DNA from: Brachypodius melanocephalos
Lineage: Eukaryota > Chordata > Aves > Passeriformes > Pycnonotidae
DNA length: 64,000 nucleotides
Direction: 5' to 3'
NCBI GenBank assembly: GCA_013398615.1
Contig: VZSR01003807.1
Location: 4,556,307 to 4,620,306, forward strand
Position numbers and translations under genes: made by a program. The notes below the pieces were generated by a model. It was not told the origin of the DNA and made no database searches. It saw only the letters and a program-made list of their open reading frames with translations. Of this stretch, positions 47,531 through 58,564 are shown piece by piece (position 1 is the stretch's first letter; each line of letters starts with the position of its first letter).

Positions 47531-48615
47531 GTAAGACTGTAAATAGGAATGCGTTTCATTCACTCACAGTCTGATAGGCTGGGGGTGGGCTGGGGGGTTG
47601 GGAGATGAAGGGAGCCACATGAACCAGCTAATTTCTAGATTTCAAATATTTTAAGCATGCTTGCCAGATGAAAGATTGGGATTTTTTCAATCACATATTG
47701 AAAAGTTAAGTGGTGTACCTAATTCTCAAATTGAAGGCCTGACAAAGTCCATTTGTTAACCTGTAGACATTATCTCACAAGTATTCATAAATCTGGATAT
47801 ATTTGCTTTCAAACTAAAATATTAGTAACAACCTATAGAATATGCTAAGATTCCTTTCATCAATGTAGTTTGGATTGAGGAGACTTTTAGTTCAAAGTAT
47901 TTTTTTCCACATTGTAAGTGTGTTACCTTTTGGGCTAGAAGGTTCATGTCTTGAGTCCTGAGAGATTTCTTTCTTCATAGAATAATCACAGCCAAGTTGA
48001 ATGCTAGTTCAGCATCACAAAGTAGGGAAAGGATTGTTTTGCAGCTTAACACTGTAGTGTTTCCCATGACCATTTTAGATACCAGAACTACACAGTTAGA
48101 GTGGAGGTTTAAAATATTTATGTTGATTGGATTGGGCCTTCCAATCCATCAGAACCATGACAACTAGACATGAAAAACCATAACAACTGTAAGTTATTGG
48201 AAATTACTCAAAGCATTGTCAGAAAAGGCCAGTAGCACTCTTAGGAATAAGGACCAGTAAAGAATACCTGTTATGACATTTTCTACTTTATGGGCTTGCC
48301 ACTCTATAAGGGAAGTGCTTTTAATGCTGATAAAAACAAAGAGTGAACAAAAACCTCTATTTTATATATATATATATTTAAATAAAGCATTGTTTGCAGA
48401 AGCTGTAGCTTTGAAATTATTATGGCACTGAATCTGCTGGCTCAGTACAGCTGCGTCCTTGGACATGAGAAACTAAACCATGAAATTATCTGTTTTTTAT
48501 CAAATTGTTATTTTTGTATGTGACTTCATCATTTCCTAGCCTTTCTTCCTATGTGAGTTTTCAGACTTATTTAATGTTTCGTTTTGCAGTGACTGCTTCT
48601 TGTTTTTGTTTTCAG
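47531..48615 (+). other. RYR2: Intron 13 (1.1 kb)
   Basis: A G-rich motif with four or more G runs begins at +51 (47581). A seven-base-pair hairpin occurs at 48129-48147 (GGATTGG, loop GCCTT, CCAATCC). A TA microsatellite lies at about 48364-48376. Otherwise AT-rich and unremarkable. Confidence 0.85.
47581..47612 (+). promoter_or_regulatory. Sense-strand G-quadruplex motif near the exon 13 donor
   Basis: GGGGGTGGGCTGGGGGGTTG, then GGAGATGAAGGG, gives four G runs of at least three within about 22 bases with loops of one to two bases, and a further GGG soon after. It is on the RNA-sense strand. G runs just inside introns commonly act as intronic splicing enhancers, and the short loops favour quadruplex folding. 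A function here is inference only. Confidence 0.6.
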
Positions 48616-48737
48616 GCAATAATGCACCATGAAGGGCACATGGATGATGGTTTAACACTGTCCAGATCTCAGAATGAAGAATCCCGTACAGCACGTGTCA
48701 TCCGTAGTACAGTCTTCCTTTTCAACAGGTTCATAAG
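48616..48737 (+). CDS. RYR2: RYR2 exon 14 (A391-I430 plus two bases of R431)
   Basis: These 122 bases encode 40 residues, beginning AIMHHEGHMDDGLTLSRSQN and ending STVFLFNRFI, plus AG of a split arginine codon. The exon crosses from the MIR trefoil into the helical N-terminal domain C. R414, I419 and R420, recalled as human CPVT/ARVC sites, sit at the expected offsets. The STVFLFNRFI stretch separates RyR2 from RyR1, which differs there. The acceptor TTGTTTTCAG is strong. The donor GTGTGC is the weakest in the window, deviating from consensus at +3, +4 and +6. Confidence 0.96.
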
Positions 48738-50686
48738 GTGTGCTTTTAAAATGATCTTTTCATCACTTTTCTTTTTTTTCCTCTTCAGTTTTATTCAAAG
48801 TTGCCATTAACACAACAACGAGCAATTTATTCTTCAGAAAAAAATAGATCAGTGCTTTTCAGATTGGACTTTGTCAATTCTCTGTGTTATCAGCAGATAA
48901 GCACCTCGACAGATACTGGTCAATCTTTTTTCTCTGTCTTCTAACAGTAATGTATTGCTCAATCTTGATTTAAATGCATAAACATATTGAAAATGCAAAC
49001 CAACCATAAAAGAGGTATTTCCTTGACAGAATTTGCTTTAAGTCATGTGGTGCATAAATTAGCATTTTCTTTTCTAAGTACTGTTTTTAAAGGTGATCTT
49101 CCTGTAAAAACCTGGAAGAGCGAGATAACTGTGTAACTGTATAACTGTATAGATCTGTAAAAACCACAAATATACTGAAGAAATTCATAGTATCAAGAAG
49201 AAGTTTTTTTTAAAGTTATGCCCTCTTTCTACTCTCACATTACACTTTGCTCATTTTTTTCCCTTTTAATGCTATTTGCTTCTTTAATATTTTGAAACAT
49301 GAAAAATGTTCTGTTGTATTTTATAGTAATTAGGAATTTAAAAATTGTCTGACGTATGCAATTTGCATTTATCTTCCTATTCCTAAATAATGCTGATAAA
49401 ATGCTAATTCTCAAACACTTTTGATTTCAGTAATTGATGAAAGGCCCTTTCATCAGTGTAGCTTGCATTAGAAAAAGAATGATATGCAGTAAGACTGTAT
49501 CGAACGATAAGGATTTCATGAGAAATTATTTGTCAAGAGAAAAAACCTGTGGAAGATGGTGACCAGAAGCAACCATGTCCTAAATAAGGGCACAGAAAAA
49601 GACACAGACATAACAATTTGTTGAAAAGCATGTAACAAGGTACTTAAAAAAAACAGGACAAAATCACCCTTCAGGAGAATTGTCTACAGTATGACATTTG
49701 AAATACAAAGGAAATGTAAGCCCTAGGTCACTTTGTAAATAATACACCTTCATAGAAGCTTCTAAGAATGCCATGAAAGATAAAGACAGAGAAAGGCAAT
49801 TTAATGATAAGGTTTCACAAATCAAGATATTGCTAAATTACAGTGGAGGTTTTTGTGGAGTGCACAGGGAGTCCAAGGTAGTGTTTAGCAATTTAGTTTT
49901 GGCAGGATGTTACCTCAAAAAGAAAAAGCTGAATTGAGGAGCATGAAAATTATTCTTTTAAGTGTATGCTCTAGTTCTTCCTCACAAAGTCAGTAGAAAA
50001 AATGTGCTTTGGATAACATTCTCACAATAAAATTGTGTTTTGAAGATAACTTTTGTAGCTATCCTTTTGAAACTTTGCATTATTTGCAAAGGGATTCAGC
50101 TGAGCAAGGGGCAGGTATAACATGGATGAGAACAGGGAGCCCTCTACTTCTAAGAGAGAATGTTCATAGGCTTCAGCAAGGCCAAGCTTGAACTGGGTAT
50201 CAGGGAAACAAAAAGGCTAATGAAGTGCTGAGACAGAGTGTGTAGAAGTGCTGCATCTTTCCACACTGAAAAGGGCTTAAGAACAGGTGAGAGGCGTGTT
50301 TGAGAGCCTCCATGGGCAGTCTGGACCATCGTCAACACCACAGGACTGTTCTCTTTAACTTGGGTCCATTCCAGTTCTATGATGCTTTGCACCAGTTTAT
50401 AGCAACTTCTCTTCATCTTTTGCTCTGCCTCAGAAACTGCTACATCCGTAGGTAGGATATTAAAATTTTGGATTTGAAAAAAAATTATCAGAAATAACAT
50501 TTTTCATGCTTTCAGGTTTTATTTGGGAAGGGGTAGGTTGTTAAATGGAGAATGGGCAGATACGAAGAATTTTTGAGAAGTTGCTGTGAGAAAAGGAGCT
50601 TTGGCATCTAAACAAACTTTGCTTTTAAATAAACAAAGAGTTTGAATTAATTTTCAATTCTCAGGAGACTTTGCATCTTCTTGCAG
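48738..50686 (+). other. RYR2: Intron 14 (1.9 kb)
   Basis: Starts with the weak donor GTGTGC, followed by a T/C-rich stretch. A small tandem run of TAACTGTG/TAACTGTA units lies near 49125-49148. A 116-codon minus-strand open frame at 50150-50500 has no recognisable domain. No mobile element was seen. Confidence 0.85.
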
Positions 50687-50870
50687 GGGCCTTGATTCTC
50701 TCAGCAAGAAAGTGAAGTCTTCCACCATTGACTTGCCTATCGAGTCAGTCAGTCTGAGCCTTCAGGACTTGATTGGCTACTTTCACCCTCCTGATGAACA
50801 TTTGGAGCATGAAAACAAACAGAACAGGCTCCGAGCACTGAAGAATCGCCAGAACCTCTTCCAAGAAGAG
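50687..50870 (+). CDS. RYR2: RYR2 exon 15 (R431-E492)
   Basis: These 184 bases complete R431 and encode GLDSLSKKVKSSTIDLPIES followed by VSLSLQDLIGYFHPPDEHLE and HENKQNRLRALKNRQNLFQE, ending in a further E. The exon forms helices of N-terminal domain C and the start of the RIH (RYDR_ITPR) segment. Positions L433, P466 and R485 match recalled human variant sites. RyR1 has a longer, proline- and glycine-rich linker in the first part, so this is clearly RyR2-type. The acceptor is CTTCTTGCAG. The donor GTACTT is below average. Confidence 0.97.
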
Positions 50871-51566
50871 GTACTTCTCTCAGTTTTACTCCTGATTTAT
50901 ATTGTCTTGCAAGTATTCTTTCACAGTATCTGCAGTGTTGATGTCTAATATGGACTATGCTTGCTTGCTAATATGGATTAATTTTGCTAGGTTTTTATCC
51001 TATAAGAGTCAAACTATTTACATAGTCCCTCTACATTCATAGTCCGTCTAGATCTGCTGTTTTTCCTGCATATTTGAAGAAATACATTTATGACCTTAGT
51101 TCTTTTTCCCTTTATGACCTTGTGCCTTGAACTCTACCCATAATTTTCTCCTTATGTGTGAATTAATTTTTTCTGTTATAATCTCTTGTTGTAGAAGGAT
51201 GTTTTGGTTTACTAAGCATTCTTTAAGCATTTTGTTTAATATAATGTGTTATTTTTCTGGTAATAATAGTTGCCTGTTCTTTGTCAGATGCCTAAATGTC
51301 CTCCAGAATAAAATCTTGCCTAAAATTATGTAACTAATACTCTCTATTTTTGTTTTAATCTGACCATACTAAATTGCACATGTTTTATTACCTCTGTCAG
51401 AGAAAATTTTCTTTTGGGATTGCTTGTTTGACTTCACACTTATATTCTTGTGTTTTGCATATCCTGTCCTTCGTGTTTTGTTTTCCTAGATTTCTGAAAA
51501 TCTTTTGTGTTTGCATCTAAAGTTACTTTTTTTTTCCTCTGACGATATGAGCTTTTTGATTTTTAG
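50871..51566 (+). other. RYR2: Intron 15 (696 bases)
   Basis: A T-rich intron with donor GTACTT and acceptor TGATTTTTAG. No repeat or element was recognised. Confidence 0.9.
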
Positions 51567-51702
51567 GGTATGATCAACCTTGTACTTGAATGCATTGATC
51601 GCTTGAATGTATACAGCAGTGCAGCTCACTTTGCAGATGTAGCTGGGAAGGAAGCTGGAGAAGCATGGAAATCTATTCTGAATTCTTTGTATGAACTACT
51701 AG
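51567..51702 (+). CDS. RYR2: RYR2 exon 16 (G493-L537 plus first base of A538)
   Basis: These 136 bases encode GMINLVLECIDRLNVYSSAA followed by HFADVAGKEAGEAWKSILNS and LYELL, plus one base of A538. This is the end of the helical domain C, inside the RIH domain. Asparagine in DRLNVY is histidine in the human RyR2 I recall. The acceptor is TTTTTAG and the donor GTAAGG. Confidence 0.97.
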
Positions 51703-52571
51703 GTAAGGCATATTATGGATTACTTGGATAGTTTTAGCTCGAAATACTAAAGAATAAAGAAGTACCTAACACTTCTAATACAGAAGAATTTCCACTATGT
51801 AGAAACTTAGAGTACAAATTAAGCAAGATTTTTGCATTTGCAGTTATTTGATGCATTAACAATCAATTAAAGAAGTTATGTCAGAAATTATAAACATTTT
51901 AAAGTATCCAGACTAGGTCCAGAGAGCTAACATCTCTGTGAAATCAAATGACGGCCTTTTGAGGTGTAGATGGTAGATGATGATGTATAAAATTCTGTGG
52001 TATGGTTATTCGTAGGTGTAGGATAGAGTTGAATTTTTTGTTACAGTTTAATTTATCTCTTGTTACATTAAGCACAGTGCAGGCTGGAGGAGGTAGTGGC
52101 TTGATTTCCAATTGGCAAGGCTAGAAAATTCTTTCTGAAGAAGAGTCTGCCTGTTCTGTACAAAGTATTGCTTCCAAGGCCTTGTAGTGATGAGAACAAC
52201 GCACAAGCATTTGTTGACTTCCCAGTCTCTGTGCCCCTCCTGCCCTCTGATGTTGCTTTTCTAACTGCATTATCTTCTGGCAGCTAATGCTTAGGAAGCC
52301 TGGCTTTGCTGTGGCTATGATGAATTTGTACATTGCTCTGTTCTGAATAATGCTGGATCTGTACAGTAATTACATGGATGACAAATGGATATTGCTTGCT
52401 CAGTCTCGCTTCAGCAAACAGTATTTGTTTTTTGAGTCTGCACATAAATAAAAGTAAACTGTGATGCCAGAATCCGTGTCTTTTCTCATGTCATTGACAT
52501 TGTGTTGTATTTCACTATTATGAGAATGAAGGCATTTATAGATGCTGAGGCTGGATACTGTCACATATAAT

Positions 52572-52740
52572 TTTAGAATGGTTTGGGTCATAAGAGACCT
52601 CTAAAGATCATCTAGTCCACCCACCCTGATTGCAAAAAGATTCTTCTTTATATTCAATCTAAGTCTACCGTCTTTCAGTTTGAAATAATTGACATATATC
52701 TACTAAAGCATCTGTCATCCTTTCTCTATTACAAATACAT
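52572..52740 (-). mobile_element. CR1 LINE 3' fragment, minus strand
   Basis: Read on +, TTAGAATGGTTTGGGTCATA, then GACCTCTAAAGATCATCTAG and TCCACCCACCCT is the reverse-complemented CR1 3' end. It is followed by GATTCTTCTTTATATTCAAT and CTAAGTCTACCGTCTTTCAG, which in full CR1 copies lies further inward, so an internal deletion has joined the two. The right boundary is approximate. Confidence 0.88.
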
Positions 52741-53059
52741 ACATTCACTGTGAACTAGATCTTTTTGCTTTACAAAAGAATGTGCAGGAGTATATGCAGT
52801 GCTGTGACGTTGATGTCTGACTGACCACATCATGGTTTTTATTTCTTTGACACTGAGTGCTGGTCTTGTTCAGAGTGGTAGGCAGTAAGAAAAGCAACTG
52901 TAGGATGTTATTTTTTTGTTTTCAGTTATAAGTGTCTGTGTGCCCCATTTAATGCACAGCTTTAACCAATGAATACTAACCTTTCACAAACTTGTGTATA
53001 GCAGCATTTATGAAACCATCTGTGTCTCATTACTGTTAATGAAGTTAAATTTAGTGATG

Positions 53060-53210
53060 TGTTGAGCACTGAACTGTTACTGCCTTTATTTTATGTTCCT
53101 ACCTGAAGCACAGGGAGGTTGTGTGGCTTGCCCATGACCAATAAAAAAAAAAAAAAAATCACTGTCAGAAACAGGTGTTCCTTAGTTCTAGTCTGTGTGT
53201 TTTAACAAGG
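53060..53210 (+). repeat. MIR-like ancient SINE relic with poly-A insertion
   Basis: CCTGAAGCACAGGGAGGTTG, then TGTGGCTTGCCCATGACCA matches the MIR core phrase (actgaggcacagagaggtta, then agtaacttgcccaaggtca) over nearly 40 bases without gaps. After a run of about 16 A, the sequence CACTGTCAGAAACAGGTG, then TTCTAGTCTGTGTG resembles the part of MIR that follows the core. The A run therefore seems to have expanded inside the relic. Confidence 0.6.
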
Positions 53211-54429
53211 TGTCCCCTCTCTTAGGATTCCCAAGTATTTTCAAATAACTGTGGTCATGATTAATCAAAGGTGTAAGATTTCAGGGTACATTTGTTTTCA
53301 ATTATATAATACAGCAAAAAAAGAGTGTTTTATTTATTTGTTTTGCCATTAGGGTTTGATTTTCCTCGTCAGAACACTGTTGAAGAAACTGCCAGTTTAC
53401 AGAACTGTCAGTGCTCCAACATTGCTCTTCCTCTTTGCAGATACTTTCATGTCATATTTATGTCGTAACTCTCTAAGTTTAACCTTTTATATGTAAAGCA
53501 GCATAAAAACATTGTAGCAATATAATACAGTGAGTTTGTGCAACAACAAAACAGAGATTTTAAGAGGCCATTGCCTCTTAGCAGGACCAACAGTCTCTGC
53601 TGCTGGAAATAATCACAGAAACTTCAGGTTGAAATAATTTGTTGGTGACACTGAAAAACAATCTTAAGAAAACCTGTACTTTGCCCTGTTCCACACACCA
53701 AACAGAAATCTTTGTGCTCAGTCCTTGGAGTAGAGCAGATGCTTCTCTGAGGGCGCGTGTGTGCACATACCTGCAGATAATCCAGGACAGGGCAAGCTCG
53801 TGGGTGCCTGCAGTGTCCAGGGAGATTTCAGTTCAGCTGTACCCACCAAGTCAGTGCATGATTCAGTCTACTTCAATCTTCAGCTTGAAGCATGAGGGTG
53901 AAACAGATTCAAAGCAGTTACTTAGTCCCTACAACCTTGTCAAAAGTATAGCAAACAGTTCCTGAACATCCATCTTGTTTTACTTCCTATTAATCTTGAA
54001 CAAGTGTGTTGTAACCATAGAAAATAATTTGCATTCATCACCTGTGTTGTTGGCTTCACAGTCTGCTTTTGCAATGTTTTCTGTCTTTACAAGAATACTG
54101 TTTTACAGAGGCTCGTTTCTATAGTAGTGGCTGACTTCTGTGGTGTAAGTATGGGCCTCTTCATGTAGGGCATTTTGTAGGGATTATTGAGGTGATTGTA
54201 GAGCCAAAATAATTCAAATTCCCTAAAGATCAATTTGATATCAAAGGTATTTCTTATGCTGAATTTTAACTATCATTTATGTTATTTAAATTTAGATCTA
54301 GAATATCAATAACTAAAGGTTAAGACTATCTTACTGGATCCTTTATGACAAGAGAAGACAGGAATTATTTAAATTTAAATGCACTTATAACTGTGATTTA
54401 ATTTCTCACTCTCTCTCTTTTCCCAATAG

Positions 54430-54525
54430 CGGCTCTGATTCGAGGAAATCGTAAAAACTGTGCTCAGTTTTCTGGCTCTCTTGATTGGTTGATCAGCAGA
54501 TTAGAAAGACTGGAAGCCTCTTCTG
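54430..54525 (+). CDS. RYR2: RYR2 exon 17 (A538-S569 plus first base of G570)
   Basis: These 96 bases complete A538 and encode ALIRGNRKNCAQFSGSLDWL followed by ISRLERLEASS, plus one base of G570. This is a helical segment of the RIH domain, leading into the N-terminal solenoid. ALIRGNR and LDWL are conserved across ryanodine receptors, while NCAQFSGS is the RyR2 form. The acceptor is TCCCAATAG after a CT-rich tract and the donor is GTATGC. Confidence 0.97.
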
Positions 54526-55511
54526 GTATGCTTTTTAGTATTTTAACTTCCTTATTTGACCAGTTCTAAATTCTTTAAAGTTGGTCATATACTTGTTCAG
54601 CTTAATTATAATGAAGTTCTTATTATGAGAGTGTAAATTACATTAACAAAGTGAGATTTATATTTGTAACATTTTTTACATACAGGTTTCAGTTGTATTT
54701 CTACTTTAAATTCTGGTAGTCCTACCTTTTCCTTGACCGAGTAGATGAATGTAGTGTTATCTTTTAATTCAGACAAATAAAACATCTGATAAAATAGCTG
54801 TTCAATAGTGTGAGTTGTATTAAGTTGTTTTCTAAGTAATTCTGGTATTTTTGATTTTCTTTTTAAGTCTGCATGGTTTTTCAGGATTTGCGTCAAACTA
54901 AATAGAACAAAAGTCGTATGGAATGGATATAATTTGGTCTGCCTAACTGTGTTTACCTGTGTTTACATATATATTTCCTTTTGAATCACCTGTTTTGCTC
55001 CTGAGGTGTAAATTTCTATTTAAAGTTAACAAGAAATGTTTCTCAGCAGCAGTTGAGACTGTTTTGCTTTAAATATAGTACTTTTTACAATTTGTTTGGA
55101 AAATGGCCTCTTGAGAGCCTTTCAAGACTTCTTTTTTTTGTAATAATGCTATGGTAAGTTCAAAGGGCAGGAAGATTTTTAGTCACACCAATGGGAAATA
55201 CAGTTACAATAACAGATACTTACAATAACAGTGTTACATACCTCTCCAGTTACGTATTTGTAACTTATTCCCATCATTTTGTCGGTTTAGTGCCGTGTGT
55301 AATTCCATGAACTGGAAGGAGCATAACGATTGATTAAAGAGTTTTCCTCAGGAACTGAGATCGCATTCTCGATATGATTCTTTCCATTCCCCAGTCATAT
55401 GTCTGCCACAGATTGATGGTGTGCTTAGGAGTCTTTGAAATATTAAGGCCAGGAGGGAAGTATGTCCACCATTGCAAAAGTTCTTTGTTTTATGTTAGAC
55501 TGGTAAACATC

Positions 55512-55529
55512 AAAAAAAAAAAAAAAAAA
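55512..55529. repeat. Poly-A run
   Basis: Eighteen consecutive A. No upstream retrocopy is recognised. Confidence 0.8.
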
Positions 55530-56956
55530 GTCACAGGCACAGCACAGCCTTTTATGGTGGCATTAATAAATAAGAAATACCCAGCTATTGCTGAGCATTC
55601 TATGTAGTTTCAGTGCAGGTCACCATTTGGCATATATTAATAAATTCCTTACCTCATTGGTATTCAATGTATCAGCAACAGCTGTGAGAGCAGATGTGTC
55701 CTATAGTAAACAAGGTGTTTGTGTTCCCCTCAGCTTTGTCATTAAACATTCATGGGCATTTTGTTAAATAAACAAATAAATCTGTTCCTAAGATGAACTG
55801 ACCAACAACATGGGAAAATATTGTCAAATGTCAGTGGCAGGAGTGTTCTCCCTCTTGGAGCTGAGGGTGAACTGACACAGCATTCACTAGCTGCCTGACA
55901 AGATCTGCAGTGGTTGATTGCACTTGTAAAGAGCGGTTACACACTGGTGCTTCTCCTCTTGCAGGTTTTTCACTTTGCCAACTCTGGGGGAAGCAGAGAG
56001 TTTAAAAGTCAGTTGTTCTTGGGGAAGAGACTGGTATAGAGATTTTGAAGCATTTGCTCATGTGAACCTCTCCAGACAGCAATATTTTATGGAAGTACTT
56101 TTGCAGGGTTTTGTTTAGTTTTAATTGCAGACCTATGGCTTTAGGGCAGGGGACCTGTTTTACTATGGGATTATTTCCTACTCCTGGCATGCACCTGATC
56201 TGTTTCAGGCTGCTGTGTTTATGCTCTGAATGCTTGAGCAGCTCACGAGGTGAGGCAATAGGAACATTGGAGTCTTTGCCTGTGTCACTACTTTAGTTCT
56301 CAGCTGGTGACTCGGACAGATGGCTGCTTACAGCGCGGGTGTCTCGTTCGAGGTTTGCAGATTGTCCTGTCACTGCAGCTGGTGCACCAGGGTTGGTGAT
56401 CTTAACTAAATAGATGTCGTAACTGAACGTCGTTTGTGTTGGTTTACATTATTATTTGGGGAACTTGCTCTGTAAATGCTGTGATCTCCTTGCTCTATTG
56501 AGCATTTGAGTAACTGAATTTAAACTGAAACAAGCATTTGAAAAATGTCAAAATCGTACATTATTTTTCTACTATGCTCCACCTTTGGAGTGACAGCATT
56601 AATTTAAGGAGAATGATCTCAAAATTATGCATTTGCATGGGATTTAGTTGCAACCTGCTTAATTTCAATGTATATCACAAGATCTTAGTGGTGAAGCTGT
56701 TTCCTAAAAGACCTAATTTTATATCTGAAACTCTCAGGGTAAGTGCTTTCAGAAATAATGCAAAATGTTTTGCTCAACTTTTGGAGGTTCAAGATGAAAT
56801 TTCTTGTAACAGATCTTAAAATACTGTTACATGATTTCTGTTACATACATATGTATTTTTAAATTTTAATCTCAAACCAAAAGGATTTGAAAATTAAAAA
56901 CTTAAATGTTTATGATACTATAATAAGGTATGAGATGCATTCTGTAAACTGCAGAG

Positions 56957-57069
56957 TATTCTGACACTAGTTTCTTTGCATAGTGAACCTCCTGACATGC
57001 TGCAAGAACTCTGAATGTACTAATATTTGCAATGCTCACTTGTTCTGGGTTTTCTGCTAGGAGCTAGGC
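56957..57069. repeat. Left arm of a 113-base inverted repeat
   Basis: The reverse complement of 58565-58677 aligns to this arm without gaps, with 13 mismatches in 113 (about 88% identity). A 32-base block beginning AACCTCCTGACATGCTGCAA is identical in both. Mismatches cluster in one spot, six within 16 bases. I do not recognise the family. The arms may be two opposite insertions of one repeat, or the ends of one element. Confidence 0.9.
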
Positions 57070-57949
57070 CACTTGTACTCCATCCCCATGTGTATTGGTA
57101 ACATTACTTCCATGTTGCCTCCAAAACTGATTTTATAATGAAGACTTTTTCTGGTTTTGAGGGAGTCAGTTATAAAAGATGCTAATTAGGCTGTGCTTTA
57201 ATTACCTTGAGCGGCACAGTAGGTTTATCTTTTAGTATGTAAATGTGATTTTGTGATTTTATGTGGGATGCTTGCTTGCCAGATTTTAAGCTTTATTTGG
57301 CTTGACGGGCCCAGGATAGTCACTGTTTTAATTTACAGTGGTAGATCTTCAATAGTCAGAAATACTGGCTTATATTAAAACTTTAAACTATGAATACTTG
57401 GATATATATATTCACATAAAATAATTTTTTTTTCTACAGTAAAGTGTTTATGAGGAAACATGTTCTGTTAAGCACACCAAAATTAAGTTCACCTTCAACG
57501 TTAAAGTTGTCAGTTGCATCTCCTGCATGTGTTTTCTTGAATGTATTGCAATAAAGATTTGATGCTACCGACTATTATCTATAAAATTCCTGTTTTCACG
57601 TTTTTCTTCTGGAACTAAAAGTGTTATGAAAACAGAACAAAGGCATTAAATATATAAACAGCAACTGTGAATTGATTGTACAAATTAGATCAGAAATTGA
57701 TTCATTTCCCAAGCTTCATTGAAGCAAAAGAAGGAAAATTGTCTGTCCAAGTAGCAATATATCCAAGAGTAGACCATACTAGAAGTGAGCCATCACAGAG
57801 CTGCCAAGCAAATGCTTCAGCTGTCTCTTCAATCCATAAATTAAGATTAGATTAGTTTTTCACTCTGAAATATATTGCAGATGGGATTAACTAGCCCTAC
57901 TATAATTTTAAAGGCATTAAAACATAGGTTAAAAAATAGAATACAAGTT

Positions 57950-58175
57950 AGTAATCTAGTGTTGAGGAATACATTCAGTGCAGGAAGTGCTGCTTGCAGC
58001 CTGTAGTTGAGCTGCTGGTTGAGCTCTGGGTGAGATAAGAAGCCTTGACATGCTGACTGTCAGCATAGCAAAGGTCTCAGGAACCTGTGGCCCAGGCAGG
58101 TGACACTCAGAGACAAGGCAGGAGTCAAAGACCCCCAGATTCCACATGCTTAGACAGTAAAGGTATAAAAGCCCA
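57950..58175 (+). promoter_or_regulatory. GC-richer stretch ending in a TATA motif
   Basis: This stretch is richer in GC than its surroundings and carries TATAAAA at 58164-58170, in the context AAAGGTATAAAAGCCCAGG. It could be the U3 part of a decayed solo LTR, but no LTR ends or polyadenylation signal were identified. It could equally be chance. It lies directly before the SINE and inside the inverted-repeat pair. Confidence 0.25.
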
Positions 58176-58180
58176 GGTGC

Positions 58181-58319
58181 TCACAGACTCAGACTATTCT
58201 GAGTTGAAAAGTGCCAAAAAGGTTCACTGAGTCCAACTCTTAAGTAAATGGTCTGTACAGGCATTGAACCCACAGACTTGGTATTACTACCATGCTCTAA
58301 CTAGCTGGGATAATGTCAG
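58181..58319 (-). mobile_element. tRNA-Ile-derived SINE with CR1-like tail (TguSINE1-like), minus strand
   Basis: On the minus strand the 5' part reads TTATCCCAGCTAGTTAGAGC, then ATGGTAGTAATACCAAG and GTGGGTTCAATGCC. This matches a tRNA-Ile gene (ttagctcagttggttagagc, then gtggtgctaataacgccaag, then the B box ggttcgatccc). The 3' part, GAGTTGGACTCAGTGAACCT and then TTTCAACTCAGAATAGTCTG, matches the 3' end of CR1, including the copy at 14100-14160. This head-plus-tail structure is that of the CR1-mobilised SINE I know from zebra finch and other songbirds. The copy is about 139 bases, diverged and inert. Confidence 0.85.
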
Positions 58320-58564
58320 GTTCCTGTGTTGGGTACACAGTTTGAGTCATTATTGACTGCTACACAGTTGGTAGAACCCAGCTTGAGTTGTTATTTTGTT
58401 AGTCATGGCACCGCAATGAAATTATTTTAATTGGGACATCTGAGACTCTGCTATGAGAAACTTGGGGTCAAGCTGGAAGGAAACCTAGTCTGACTGTGCG
58501 AGTATGGGGTGGTGTGTAGCTCTAAAGGGTCCATGGTCTGAGCTCAGATGGTGTAAGACTGACA

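Larger units (their letters stand above)
51703..54429 (+). other. RYR2: Intron 16 (2.7 kb)
   Basis: Carries a truncated minus-strand CR1 fragment at about 52572-52740 and a MIR-like relic at about 53060-53210 interrupted by a run of A. The rest, 53.2-54.4 kb, has no recognised content; open frames of 62-108 codons near 53.6-54.0 kb have no known domain. Confidence 0.85.

Noticed and set aside
50150..50500. 116-codon minus-strand open frame in intron 14
   Set aside because: No recognisable family and no supporting signals; treated as a chance frame.
50712..50948. Methionine-initiated frames that run from RYR2 exons into introns (also at 41119, 47303, 48505, 61222)
   Set aside because: The exon parts are real, but the continuation past GT donors is intron readthrough, so the exon boundaries were used instead.
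53140..53160. AATAAA followed by a poly-A run as a retrocopy or polyadenylation site
   Set aside because: MIR-like sequence continues on the far side of the A run, so it is better explained as an expansion within the relic.
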